Positions 1 to 7,454 of a DNA stretch of 64,000 bases are shown piece by piece. This DNA comes from CAYSSJ01 sp964433675. Lineage in GTDB: Bacteria; Cloacimonadota; Cloacimonadia; Cloacimonadales; TCS61. The notes under the pieces are model-generated. The model was not told the origin of the DNA. It worked only from the letters and a program-made list of their open reading frames with translations, and searched no databases. The translations under genes and the position numbers were made by a program. The DNA is taken from positions 1 through 64,000 of the forward strand of contig CAYSSJ010000005.1 in NCBI GenBank assembly GCA_964433675.1, in the 5' to 3' direction. Every line of letters begins with the position of its first letter. Position 1 is the first letter of the stretch.

Positions 1-300
1 CAAGATATCATCTTGTCTTCGGAAAAACAGAAAGAAATAAATTGATGAATTTATCAAATCTACACCGCCAGGAATTCTTAAACTTCTATCTTCGACTATC
101 AGAAAAAAATTATTTGACAACGAAAAGCAGTGTTGTAATCTTGCAACCATGATTCCGAACCGGCTCTCGGTTTGACGAAAAAAGGAAAACTTGTATTTGC
201 TTCACCGAATCCGGTTTGACTAGGAGGGAATATGAAAAAAAATGTTGATGAATTTTTTATTTACCAAAAGCAGATAGGCACAAAGCGTCTTAATACGCTA
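1..300 (+). repeat. Duplicated upstream cassette, copy 1
   Basis: This stretch aligns along its length with 7072-7380, with scattered substitutions and small indels. Shared parts include a 7-bp inverted repeat (ATCTTGT arms) at the start, a TTGACA promoter box, and an AGGAGGG ribosome site followed by a short ORF. Both copies lie upstream of a secreted protein gene (618 and 7451). The left end of this copy is cut by the window edge. The sequence shows the duplication directly; a role as a promoter/leader module is inferred. Confidence 0.8.
114..141 (+). promoter_or_regulatory. Candidate promoter in cassette copy 1
   Basis: TTGACA (114-119) is followed after 16 bases by TAATCT (136-141). Read the Bacteroidota way it is TTTG, 19 bases, then TAATCTTG, one mismatch from TAnnTTTG. 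The same spacing is kept in the second copy at 7192, which supports a real promoter. Confidence 0.45.
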
Positions 301-333
301 CCCCCCCCCCCCCCCAATACCATATATGCATAA
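232..333 (+). CDS. Short leader ORF containing a poly-C tract
   Basis: An AGGAGGG ribosome site sits three bases before this 33-codon ORF. Its start (MKKNVDEFF) resembles the 46-codon ORF at the same place in cassette copy 2 (7314). Codons 24-28 are five prolines encoded by a run of 15 C at 301-315, and the frame closes soon after. Loss of one C would join it to an open frame running to 460, giving about 75 codons that include a helical-looking RDRAEDSINSNSLL segment. It may be a phase-variable small gene, a leader peptide, or a decayed gene. Function is unknown, and the homopolymer length may be an assembly error. Confidence 0.35.
   Translation: MKKNVDEFFIYQKQIGTKRLNTLPPPPPNTIYA
301..315 (+). 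repeat. Homopolymeric C15 tract
   Basis: Fifteen consecutive C lie inside the short ORF at 232. Such tracts are classic slippage sites. Here a one-base contraction would place translation in the frame that contains ATG 326 and ends at 460. The second cassette copy has no such tract. Confidence 0.9.
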
Positions 334-617
334 ATGCCAAGCACTTAGGGATAGGGCTGAAGATAGTATCAACTCTAATTCCTTGCTGCATCAATCGATT
401 TATTATACAAAAGCTCTTCGATCTTGCATCGGAGAGCTAAAACAAATATGTGAAGGTTAAACTGTTTAAGAAATTACAATGATCATTAAAATATAAATAG
501 ATATGTGATAATAAATTGATCTGACTTGATAGTCAGATATCGTGTTTTTACCAATTAATGCAAATTAACAAAATTTATTTACCAAAACTAATAACAAATT
601 ATCAAGGAGATTTACAA

Positions 618-3113
618 ATGCAAAAACATATTTTGCTTACTATAGCCATTACCATTATGGCTTCATGTTTATATGCACAATTTCCCGGAGGAGACGGTAC
701 GGAACAAAATCCTTATTGGGTTGGGACAGCCGTACATCTAGATAGTGTCAGACATCATTTGGATTCATATTTTATTCAGATAGATGATATCGATTTAAGC
801 GGATACAATTGGGAGCCTATTGGTGAATGGGTTGACTATGATCATCCTAATAATCGTCCTCTTTTTGGAGGTTACGATGGGGATAACTACACGATTAACA
901 ATCTATTCATTGATAGAAGCTCCAATATCCAAGCATTATTTGCTTTTTTCGATGGAGCAATCGTAAAAAATGTTAATTTAATCAATGTTGATGTGTCAGG
1001 TGTTCAAACTGTTGGAGGTCTGATAGCCATTGCAATGAATTCTGAAATTAACAATTGTTTCAGCAGTGGTGAAGTTACAGCAAGCAGTTGGTATGCCGGT
1101 GGTTTGGTGGGAGTATTGGCAGGATCAAATCTGACCTCCAGCTATAGTGAGGCTAATGTCCATGGTGTAGGTCATGTTGGAGGTATAGTTGGTAGAGCAT
1201 ATGCCCAATCTCAAATACATGATTGCTATGCCATCGGTGATATCACTGGTGAAGTGGGGCAAGACGGACTGGCAGTTGGTGGTATAGTTGGCAGTATGGC
1301 TACTTCTACTATTTTAAAAAGTTATAGTGGAGGCAGTGTAGATGGTTATCTTGATGTTGGTGGTTTGGTTGGAGCAGCAACATCACGATCAAGTATCCAA
1401 AAGAGCTATACCTTCGGTTCAGTTAGTGGAACTGAAAATTGCGGTGGAATGATTGGTGTGTCCTATGATTCGGATATTATATCCAGCTACAGCAATAGTG
1501 GAGTTGAAGGCGACCTGAATATTGGTGGATTTGCCGGATATGTGGGTCTTAGTCCCACACCGGTTGCACCCGCAAATATAATCGATTCTTATAGTACGGG
1601 ACAGGTAAACGGCAATACTAATGTTGGCGGCTTTTTGGGAGTCTCAAACCAAGCAGATATTACCAACTCCTACTGGGACATCGAATCTTCCGGGCAGAGC
1701 ACTTCTGCCGGTGGTGAAGGTAAACTCACAGTCGAGATGGTTCAGCATGATACCTTCGATAATTGGGATTTTCAAAATACATGGGAGATCCAGAAACACA
1801 ACCCCTATATCCTCAAGACCTATCCACACCTGCAATGGCAGGGCTATGCCGGGCTACATAACCGACTCGATAATTCACTTGTGAAACTGTTCGAAGATAG
1901 AAACTGGCATTGGGACTCTTTCCCGAGATTGGAAAGAGACCAATATGGCTTCCAGCCGGCACCGGAGGTGCTGGAACCGCTGGAAGGAACGATAGATCAT
2001 GTACTTGCTAAACCAAATCAGGCGTTTATTATTGAAATGTATTGGCATCTAGGAGCATGGCAGGGAGATAATATCGAATTCAATAGCCCTGATGGCTATA
2101 AGTTGAGGACTATAGATGAAGAACCATATTATTTACATGTAACCGGCGACAGGATAGATTTGAGTACACCTATTACACTGCAACCTAACACAGTAAACTG
2201 GATCGGTTATTTCATCCCGAGCTCACAGTGTCCTTTCGATGCATTTAGTGAAGACACTTTGGAGAGATTGGAAGCTATAAGAGCCCAAGATTGGAGCATG
2301 AGAAAAGACTCACAGGGAAATTGGGTCTATGCAGCCAATCCCCGGCCAAGCATGGAATACGGTAAGATGTATGAGATAGAAACTTCCATAAATGAACCGC
2401 TTACCTTCACCTGGAATATACCCCCCGGCTATCCCGACTATCTCGAGCCGAGTGAATTTACCTTAGCGGACAATTCGGAATATTTCGACTATACTGACAG
2501 TTATGATTACGAATCCTATTTCGTCGAAGATATAGAGGAAGATGAAGGACTGCTGGAAGTAGGTGTATTAGTAGATGACCAATGCGTAGGTGCCACTGTA
2601 TTCAACGAAAGTTATCCGCTTGAACTGCAAGCATACACACATGAAGGTCATAGCGGCGGTAATCTAAGCTTCGAACTCTATTACGGCAGAAACCGCAGCA
2701 CCCAGAGATATCGGGTAGTAGAAGTGAAAGACCCGCAGACTGGTGCATATACAGCTCAGACACTCAGACCGAGACGACAGAAGTTCGCACTTGTTCGTAT
2801 CGGCTCACAGCAAGGTATGCAAACTCCCCAAGAACCGGTGGTTATGGAGATCAGTAATCACCCCAATCCTTTCAATCCGGACACGACGATAAACTTCACG
2901 GTTTCCTCCGAACAGAATGTCGAACTGATAGTTTACAACATCAAAGGACAGAAAGTAACGACTCTCTACGATGGCAGTGCAGCAGAAGGTAAACATTCGG
3001 TAGTCTGGAGAGGAACAGACGATCGAGGTAATGCGGTATCTTCCGGCATGTATTTCTACCGCTTAAAAGCGGATAATACCGAACTCTCCGGCAAGATGCT
3101 GTTGCTAAAATAA
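618..3113 (+). CDS. Secreted GLUG-repeat protein with FlgD-like/T9SS-style C-terminal domain
   Basis: The 831-residue protein starts at ATG 618, seven bases after AAGGAGA; the upstream in-frame ATG at 558 lacks a ribosome site and would place 20 residues before the signal peptide (MQKHILLTIAITIM...). Residues about 75-370 carry repeated GGLVG / CYS.G.V.G units typical of the GLUG motif, a repetitive beta structure found in surface proteins. A middle region (about 410-730) is not recognised. Residues 745-831 form the NPFNPDTTI...MYFYRLK...MLLLK tail shared with four other genes here, as in FlgD-like Ig or type IX secretion C-terminal domains. It is probably exported and possibly surface-attached; the ligand is unknown. 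Confidence 0.9.
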   Translation: MQKHILLTIAITIMASCLYAQFPGGDGTEQNPYWVGTAVHLDSVRHHLDSYFIQIDDIDLSGYNWEPIGEWVDYDHPNNRPLFGGYDGDNYTINNLFIDRSSNIQALFAFFDGAIVKNVNLINVDVSGVQTVGGLIAIAMNSEINNCFSSGEVTASSWYAGGLVGVLAGSNLTSSYSEANVHGVGHVGGIVGRAYAQSQIHDCYAIGDITGEVGQDGLAVGGIVGSMATSTILKSYSGGSVDGYLDVGGLVGAATSRSSIQKSYTFGSVSGTENCGGMIGVSYDSDIISSYSNSGVEGDLNIGGFAGYVGLSPTPVAPANIIDSYSTGQVNGNTNVGGFLGVSNQADITNSYWDIESSGQSTSAGGEGKLTVEMVQHDTFDNWDFQNTWEIQKHNPYILKTYPHLQWQGYAGLHNRLDNSLVKLFEDRNWHWDSFPRLERDQYGFQPAPEVLEPLEGTIDHVLAKPNQAFIIEMYWHLGAWQGDNIEFNSPDGYKLRTIDEEPYYLHVTGDRIDLSTPITLQPNTVNWIGYFIPSSQCPFDAFSEDTLERLEAIRAQDWSMRKDSQGNWVYAANPRPSMEYGKMYEIETSINEPLTFTWNIPPGYPDYLEPSEFTLADNSEYFDYTDSYDYESYFVEDIEEDEGLLEVGVLVDDQCVGATVFNESYPLELQAYTHEGHSGGNLSFELYYGRNRSTQRYRVVEVKDPQTGAYTAQTLRPRRQKFALVRIGSQQGMQTPQEPVVMEISNHPNPFNPDTTINFTVSSEQNVELIVYNIKGQKVTTLYDGSAAEGKHSVVWRGTDDRGNAVSSGMYFYRLKADNTELSGKMLLLK

Positions 3114-3477
3114 AGTGATATACAGAGGCGGGGAGTATGCTCTCCGTCTCTGGAACTTATCGAAAGATGATAGAGGGTAGAAGATGGATGAAAAGCAAGG
3201 AGATATTCTGGTGAAAAGTGAAAAAGTGAGAAGTGAAAAGCAAGGATGATGTTTAGGAGTTTAGGGTTTAGAGGACAGAAGTCAGAAGTCGGAAGACAGA
3301 AAACAGTAGGCAGAATGGAGAAGGTGAGAAAGGTAGAAGGTGAGAGAATGAGCAAGGAGTTGTTTAGTGTTGAAAGTTTAAAGAAATCGCGTCATTTCGT
3401 TTGCCATTTCGTATCACTTATCACCTATTACTTATCACGCACTCTCGTGTGGAGAAATCTCATAAAAAACGAAATCG

Positions 3478-3523
3478 TCACACTGAGTAGCTTCGGCGTA
3501 AGCCGGAGCGTATCGAAGTGTGA
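3478..3523 (+). repeat. Inverted-repeat element, conserved flanks and variable core (copy A)
   Basis: Outer arms TCACACT (3478-3484) and AGTGTGA (3517-3523) enclose GAGTA on the left and GTATCGA on the right. Inside is an 8-bp stem, GCTTCGGC / GCCGGAGC, with a GTAA loop. The element at 36411-36494 has the same outer arms and joints around a different self-complementary core. Confidence 0.75.
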
Positions 3524-3542
3524 ACTTAGGGAGTGTGGCATT

Positions 3543-3619
3543 GTCACCCTTCGATACAATTCCGACAAGTCGGAATCACTCCATCCTTCGTTTTACTACG
3601 GAATGGCAGGCAGGGTGAC
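3543..3619 (-). repeat. Related inverted-repeat element, opposite orientation (copy B)
   Basis: GTCACCC (3543-3549) pairs with GGGTGAC (3613-3619). The left joint reads TTCGATAC, the reverse complement of the GTATCGAA joint in copy A. A perfect 8-bp stem, ATTCCGAC / GTCGGAAT with a two-base loop, lies at 3559-3576. Confidence 0.6.
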
Positions 3620-3694
3620 GGCTGGTAGGGAATATGGATTTGCTGATTAACAAGAGTAAACGATCGTTTCGGTCATTGGAGAATTGCCTGCCTT

Positions 3695-3720
3695 GTGAAA
3701 TTTCGTCAGAAATATTTCAC
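3695..3720 (+). repeat. 26-nt dispersed hairpin, copy 1
   Basis: The arms GTGAAAT and ATTTCAC pair, followed by TTC with GAA across a two-base bulge and a GTCA loop. It is preceded by TTGCCTGCC and followed by TGGGG. Three more copies lie at 3766, 6798 and 22279, with loops GTCA, GTAA and GCCA. It resembles a REP-type palindrome. Confidence 0.75.
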
Positions 3721-3765
3721 TGGGGGAATTTGGAATTTATTTGGAATTTGGTGCTTGCTTGCCTC

Positions 3766-3791
3766 GTGAAATTTCGTCAGAAATATTTCAC
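3766..3791 (+). repeat. 26-nt dispersed hairpin, copy 2
   Basis: Identical to the copy at 3695 over all 26 nt and 71 bp away from it, again followed by TGGGGGAAT. The two copies are separated by TTTGGAAT-type units. Confidence 0.75.
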
Positions 3792-4300
3792 TGGGGGAAT
3801 CTGGTGCTTACTTCAGGCTGGTCATCTTGCCTGCCATCTCAAACCCCGGCTCATTCCCTTGTCACTCGTTACTTGTCACTCTTCACTTTCATATAAAGAT
3901 AGAGGTAGTAGAAAATGAGATTGCCACCCTGTATAAATATGCTCTGCCAAAAAGGAATGTGCATCGTATCTTACCGAGCATGCATTTCACAGGGCAGGCG
4001 CAAAAGTATAGCAAGAAGAACAACTCGCAATGACAGTCTTTCGCTTGATCGAAGTTCTTCTCCCCTTCGCAAGGGGAGAAGACCGGCTTCAGCCGGTCAG
4101 AGGGGTTTTCTGAAACTTCAAATCTCTCACGAAAAACACCGGCTCATTTCCTTGTCACTCGTCTCTTGTCACTTGCCTTGTCCTTCGAAGCCCCCCGTCC
4201 TCCGTAGCTTTAACGGAGGAGGATGCGGATGGGGCGAAGAAGGATCACTCGTTACTTTTACAGGAGAAAAAATACATTTGCAAAAAAAAGGAGAAATAAC

Positions 4301-6658
4301 ATGAACTTAAAAATAATATTGATAACAACATTCCTCAGCCTTAGCTGCCTATTGTCAGCCATGGTGTGGGAAATAAACCAGGATGGTAGCGAACATTTTA
4401 CCGATATCACCAGTGGAATATCAGCAGCATCGGATGGAGATACAGTGTTGGTACATCCGGGAGTATATTATGAAAATATAGATTTTGGCGGTAAAAATAT
4501 AGTGGTCATGAGTCTTTACGGGATCACAGGTGATGAGAGTATGATCTCGCAGACTGTGATAGACGGAAACCACAGTGGTACGGTAGTTAGCTTTGTTAAC
4601 GGTGAAAGCCGTGCTGCCGTGCTGAAGGGATTTACGATCACAAACGGTAAGGCAGATTGGATTAACTATACTAAAACTACCGGTGGTGGCATTTATATAA
4701 CAAATAACTCTTCTCCGGTGATAAGTAACTGTATTATCGAGAATAACCGTGCTTATATAGGGAGTGCGATATGTATATTTCATAATGATAATGGCGATCC
4801 TTTGCTTAAAGGTTCTACTATAAGGCACAACCATGCTTATGAATTGGGAGCAATAATGATATCTCCGGATGGGAGTAATAATTTGGAATTTTGCAACAAT
4901 GATCTAAACAGTGTATATCTAAATTATAGTGCAGCAGCGCAAGATATATGTATTGCGGGTGATAGACAAACCTCGGTTGAATTGGACACATTTACCGTGG
5001 CTGAACCTGAACTACCATATATATTGATATTAAGAGACATAGTACCGCCGGATTTCAGTTTTTCTGTCAATCATGGCAAGATCGAGCCGGTGGCAGCGGA
5101 TCTGTATGTAAACCCGGACGGTTCGGATGATAACAGCGGCTTGTCTCCCGCTGAGCCTTTACAAACCATAGCCCGGGCAATGACAATGATAAAACCGGAC
5201 AGCCTGGAGAAGCGCACCGTCCATGTCGCCGAAGGGGTGTATTCGCCTAGTCTGAACAATCAGAAGTTTCCGATCGAAACCCGCTCTTATGTGGATATTG
5301 TGGGTGCAGATAAAGATACGACTATCCTGGATATGGAACAGACGACCTGGGCATTCGATGCCCTAAACCTTAATAACACCGATGATCAGGAATTCAAAGA
5401 TTTCACTATCAAGAATTTCACCATCAAAAACGGTGGCGATCGGCAATATTACGGTATGCCCGGTGCAATTCGTATATCCCGCGCTACTTCATGTGTACTG
5501 GAAAATCTGAATATAACAGGATGCCAGACAAGGTTGGCAAAGCTTGTTAATATGAATTATATAAAAGATTATTTTATCCTGCGCAATATTCACATATACG
5601 ATAATGACGGACATGTAGCATTACATTTTGGTGTAGCAGAAAACTATTATGATCAGAATTTTACTCGCTTTTATGCTGAGAATATCCGCATCAGAAAGAA
5701 TGTACCCGGGGCAGTTACACCCTGCTATACTGGCGGAGACGGTGGAGCAATAGGTATAATAGGACATTTTGCTATACAACCGGAACCTAATAGTGGTATT
5801 ATTACAAATTTAGAGATTAGTGAATGTATCGTAGATATATCCGATCCTGGCTGGTCAAATTCTATAACAAGTATGTTCCCGATAATTTGGGGTGCAGATG
5901 TACATATATACAATGCTACTATAGGAGATAATTTGACAACTTCCAATCTTGGAGGAGCACTAGGTATAAATTCTGCAAAAGTTCATCTAACAAATTCAAT
6001 TATCTATAACAATGAGCCATATTCAATTAGTATGTCAACAGATACCGGACTACCACCAGGAGAAATAACTATATCGAATTCGATTATAGAAGGAGGTGAA
6101 GATGGGATATATAATCAAAATAATCAAAGCATAGTCAATTGGTTGGAAGGCAATCTGGACACCGATCCATTGTGGACTTATACAGGAGACTACCCCTATA
6201 GCCTCTCAATAGATTCACCGGCTCGGGATGCCGGAACAATGGATCTACCTCCGGGGATTCAATTTCCCGAAACCGATCTTGCCGGTAATCCGCGCATCCA
6301 AGGCGATAGTATAGATATGGGCGCTTATGAATGGGGTTTCAGCTCGCAGGTAAGTACAGAAGAGGACGAAATACTCCAAGTGCCGAGAACCAAGATATCC
6401 AACTATCCCAATCCGTTCAACCCGGATACAACTATCAAATTGGAATTGGCAGAAGCGGGAGATGTGGAACTTTCCATCTATAATGTAAAAGGGCAGAAAA
6501 TACGTACGTTGATGGAGGCTTATGCAGGCAGAGGTACATTCGAATGCCGCTGGGATGGAAGAGATAACAATGGCAGACCGGTCTCCAGTGGTCAGTATTT
6601 CATCAAACTGAAGCAGAATGGTGAGCAGACAGTAGAGAAGATAATGATGGTCAAATAA
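4301..6658 (+). CDS. Secreted right-handed beta-helix protein with C-terminal sorting tail
   Basis: The 785-residue product begins at ATG 4301 after AAAGGAGAAATAAC; in-frame codons upstream to 4223 come from the repeat region and would spoil the signal peptide (MNLKIILITTFLSLSCLLSA). Residues about 30-260 and 265-670 are two parallel beta-helix regions. Each begins with a DGDTVLVHPGVYYENI- or DGSDDNSGLSPAEPLQTI-type segment, as in DUF1565/pectate-lyase-like proteins. Residues 699-785 are the NPFNPDTTI...FIKLKQNGEQ...MMVK tail. It is probably an exported surface protein; a carbohydrate target is suggested by the fold, but no catalytic residues are recognised. Confidence 0.9.
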   Translation: MNLKIILITTFLSLSCLLSAMVWEINQDGSEHFTDITSGISAASDGDTVLVHPGVYYENIDFGGKNIVVMSLYGITGDESMISQTVIDGNHSGTVVSFVNGESRAAVLKGFTITNGKADWINYTKTTGGGIYITNNSSPVISNCIIENNRAYIGSAICIFHNDNGDPLLKGSTIRHNHAYELGAIMISPDGSNNLEFCNNDLNSVYLNYSAAAQDICIAGDRQTSVELDTFTVAEPELPYILILRDIVPPDFSFSVNHGKIEPVAADLYVNPDGSDDNSGLSPAEPLQTIARAMTMIKPDSLEKRTVHVAEGVYSPSLNNQKFPIETRSYVDIVGADKDTTILDMEQTTWAFDALNLNNTDDQEFKDFTIKNFTIKNGGDRQYYGMPGAIRISRATSCVLENLNITGCQTRLAKLVNMNYIKDYFILRNIHIYDNDGHVALHFGVAENYYDQNFTRFYAENIRIRKNVPGAVTPCYTGGDGGAIGIIGHFAIQPEPNSGIITNLEISECIVDISDPGWSNSITSMFPIIWGADVHIYNATIGDNLTTSNLGGALGINSAKVHLTNSIIYNNEPYSISMSTDTGLPPGEITISNSIIEGGEDGIYNQNNQSIVNWLEGNLDTDPLWTYTGDYPYSLSIDSPARDAGTMDLPPGIQFPETDLAGNPRIQGDSIDMGAYEWGFSSQVSTEEDEILQVPRTKISNYPNPFNPDTTIKLELAEAGDVELSIYNVKGQKIRTLMEAYAGRGTFECRWDGRDNNGRPVSSGQYFIKLKQNGEQTVEKIMMVK

Positions 6659-6743
6659 GCATGGAGAGAAGCAGGATGAATTTCTGGTGAAAAGTGAAAA
6701 AGTGAGAAGTGAAAAGTGGTGTGAGAGAAGCAGGGATGATGTT

Positions 6744-6783
6744 GATTGGTTGACTTGTTTATTAGTTAATTAGTTGAATCGTT
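6744..6783 (+). repeat. 8-bp tandem units, array 1
   Basis: Five consecutive 8-bp units read GATTGGTT, GACTTGTT, TATTAGTT, AATTAGTT and GAATCGTT, so only the final GTT and a central T are strictly kept. Longer arrays of the same type lie at 22103 and 36523. Confidence 0.65.
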
Positions 6784-6797
6784 GAGTTGCCTGCCCG

Positions 6798-6823
6798 GTG
6801 AAATTTCGTAAGAAATATTTCAC
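6798..6823 (+). repeat. 26-nt dispersed hairpin, copy 3
   Basis: Same arms as the copies at 3695 and 3766 with a GTAA loop, preceded by TTGCCTGCC and followed by TGGG. Confidence 0.75.
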
Positions 6824-7071
6824 TGGGTTGAGGGTTTAGAGGTCAGGAGACAGAAGACGGAAAACATAATACAGGAAACAGTAGGCAGTAGGCTGTAAGC
6901 AGTAAGCAGAAAGAAGTAAGTGGAGAAATTTCTTGGAAATGAATAATGTATAATGAAAAATGTAAAAAGCAGTTGAAAGTTTATGGTTGAAGGAGAAGGA
7001 ATTGGTAGTAATTTATAGGAATTTATTCGCTTCGCTCACGGAATTTTTAGCAAAGAGCATGGAGCGTAGGA

Positions 7072-7380
7072 CAAGATATCATCTTGTCTTCGACAAAACA
7101 GAAAGAAATGAATTGATGAATTTATCTAATCTACACCGCCAGGAACTCTTAAACTTCTATCTTCTATCTTCGACTATCAGAAAAAAAGTATTTGACACCA
7201 AAAAACGCAATTATATTTTTCACATTGATGTTGGATCGGTTCTCGGTCGAACGATGAATGAAGAACTAATGATTGCAATTGCTTCACCGGCTTCGGTTTG
7301 ACTAGGAGGGAATATGAAGAGATTTGCTAATGAATTTATTTTTTCCTTGAATTACATAGGTATAAAGCGCTATAATTACT
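7072..7380 (+). repeat. Duplicated upstream cassette, copy 2
   Basis: Counterpart of 1-300, with a CTTCTAT duplication and other small differences. It carries the same inverted repeat, promoter box and leader ORF start, and lies directly before the secreted protein gene at 7451. Confidence 0.8.
7192..7219 (+). promoter_or_regulatory. Candidate promoter in cassette copy 2
   Basis: TTGACA (7192-7197), 16 bases, then TATTTT (7214-7219); in Bacteroidota terms TTTG, 19 bases, TATTTTTC. The spacing is identical to the first copy at 114-141. It would drive the leader ORF at 7314 and the gene at 7451. Confidence 0.45.
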
Positions 7381-7454
7381 ATATCCTACTACATCGTCTT
7401 ATAAAATATTACCAAGATAATGAGCAGAAAAGAATATTAAGGAGGAAGAGATGA
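7314..7454 (+). CDS. Small basic leader ORF overlapping the next gene
   Basis: A 46-codon frame (MKRFANEFIFSLNYIG..., ending RRKR) follows an AGGAGGG site. Its TGA stop overlaps the ATG at 7451 as ATGA, an arrangement that often couples translation. The peptide is rich in Tyr, Arg and Lys and has no recognised domain. Its first 20 residues resemble the poly-C ORF at 232. It may be a regulatory leader or a small protein; no function is proposed. Confidence 0.4.
   Translation: MKRFANEFIFSLNYIGIKRYNYYILLHRLIKYYQDNEQKRILRRKR

Larger units (their letters stand above)
3158..4290. repeat. Intergenic modular repeat locus 1
   Basis: About 1.1 kb between two secreted protein genes holds no credible gene. 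It is assembled from degenerate 7-bp tandem blocks: GTGAAAA type at 3211-3240, GTTTAGG type at about 3250-3275, ACAGAAG type at about 3276-3315, and GTCACTC type at about 3850-3890 and 4155-4175. Between the blocks lie imperfect inverted repeats (3478-3523, 3543-3619), two copies of a 26-nt hairpin (3695, 3766) and a CCTCCGT/ACGGAGG hairpin at 4199-4219. Purine-rich blocks lie at the left and pyrimidine-rich blocks at the right. The same blocks recur in three other intergenic loci. The short ORFs across this stretch are repeat artefacts. Confidence 0.8.
6659..7000. repeat. Intergenic modular repeat locus 2
   Basis: A 30-bp block of GTGAAAA-type units at 6687-6716 is identical to 3211-3240. 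It is followed by 8-bp units at 6744-6783, the 26-nt hairpin at 6798-6823, a GTTTAGA unit, and about a dozen ACAGAAG/AGCAGTA-type 7-bp units at about 6844-6925. The rest, to 7071, holds no convincing gene. A TTG-initiated frame at 6987-7301 crosses cassette copy 2 but is interrupted in copy 1. Confidence 0.75.

Noticed and set aside
3246..4304. Overlapping ORFs of 68-134 codons across the intergenic region
   Set aside because: They translate the 7-bp repeat blocks and hairpins, lack ribosome sites, and have no protein-like pattern.
6987..7301. 104-codon frame starting at TTG across cassette copy 2
   Set aside because: The equivalent frame in cassette copy 1 is interrupted by a stop, so coding is not conserved; the start is weak.
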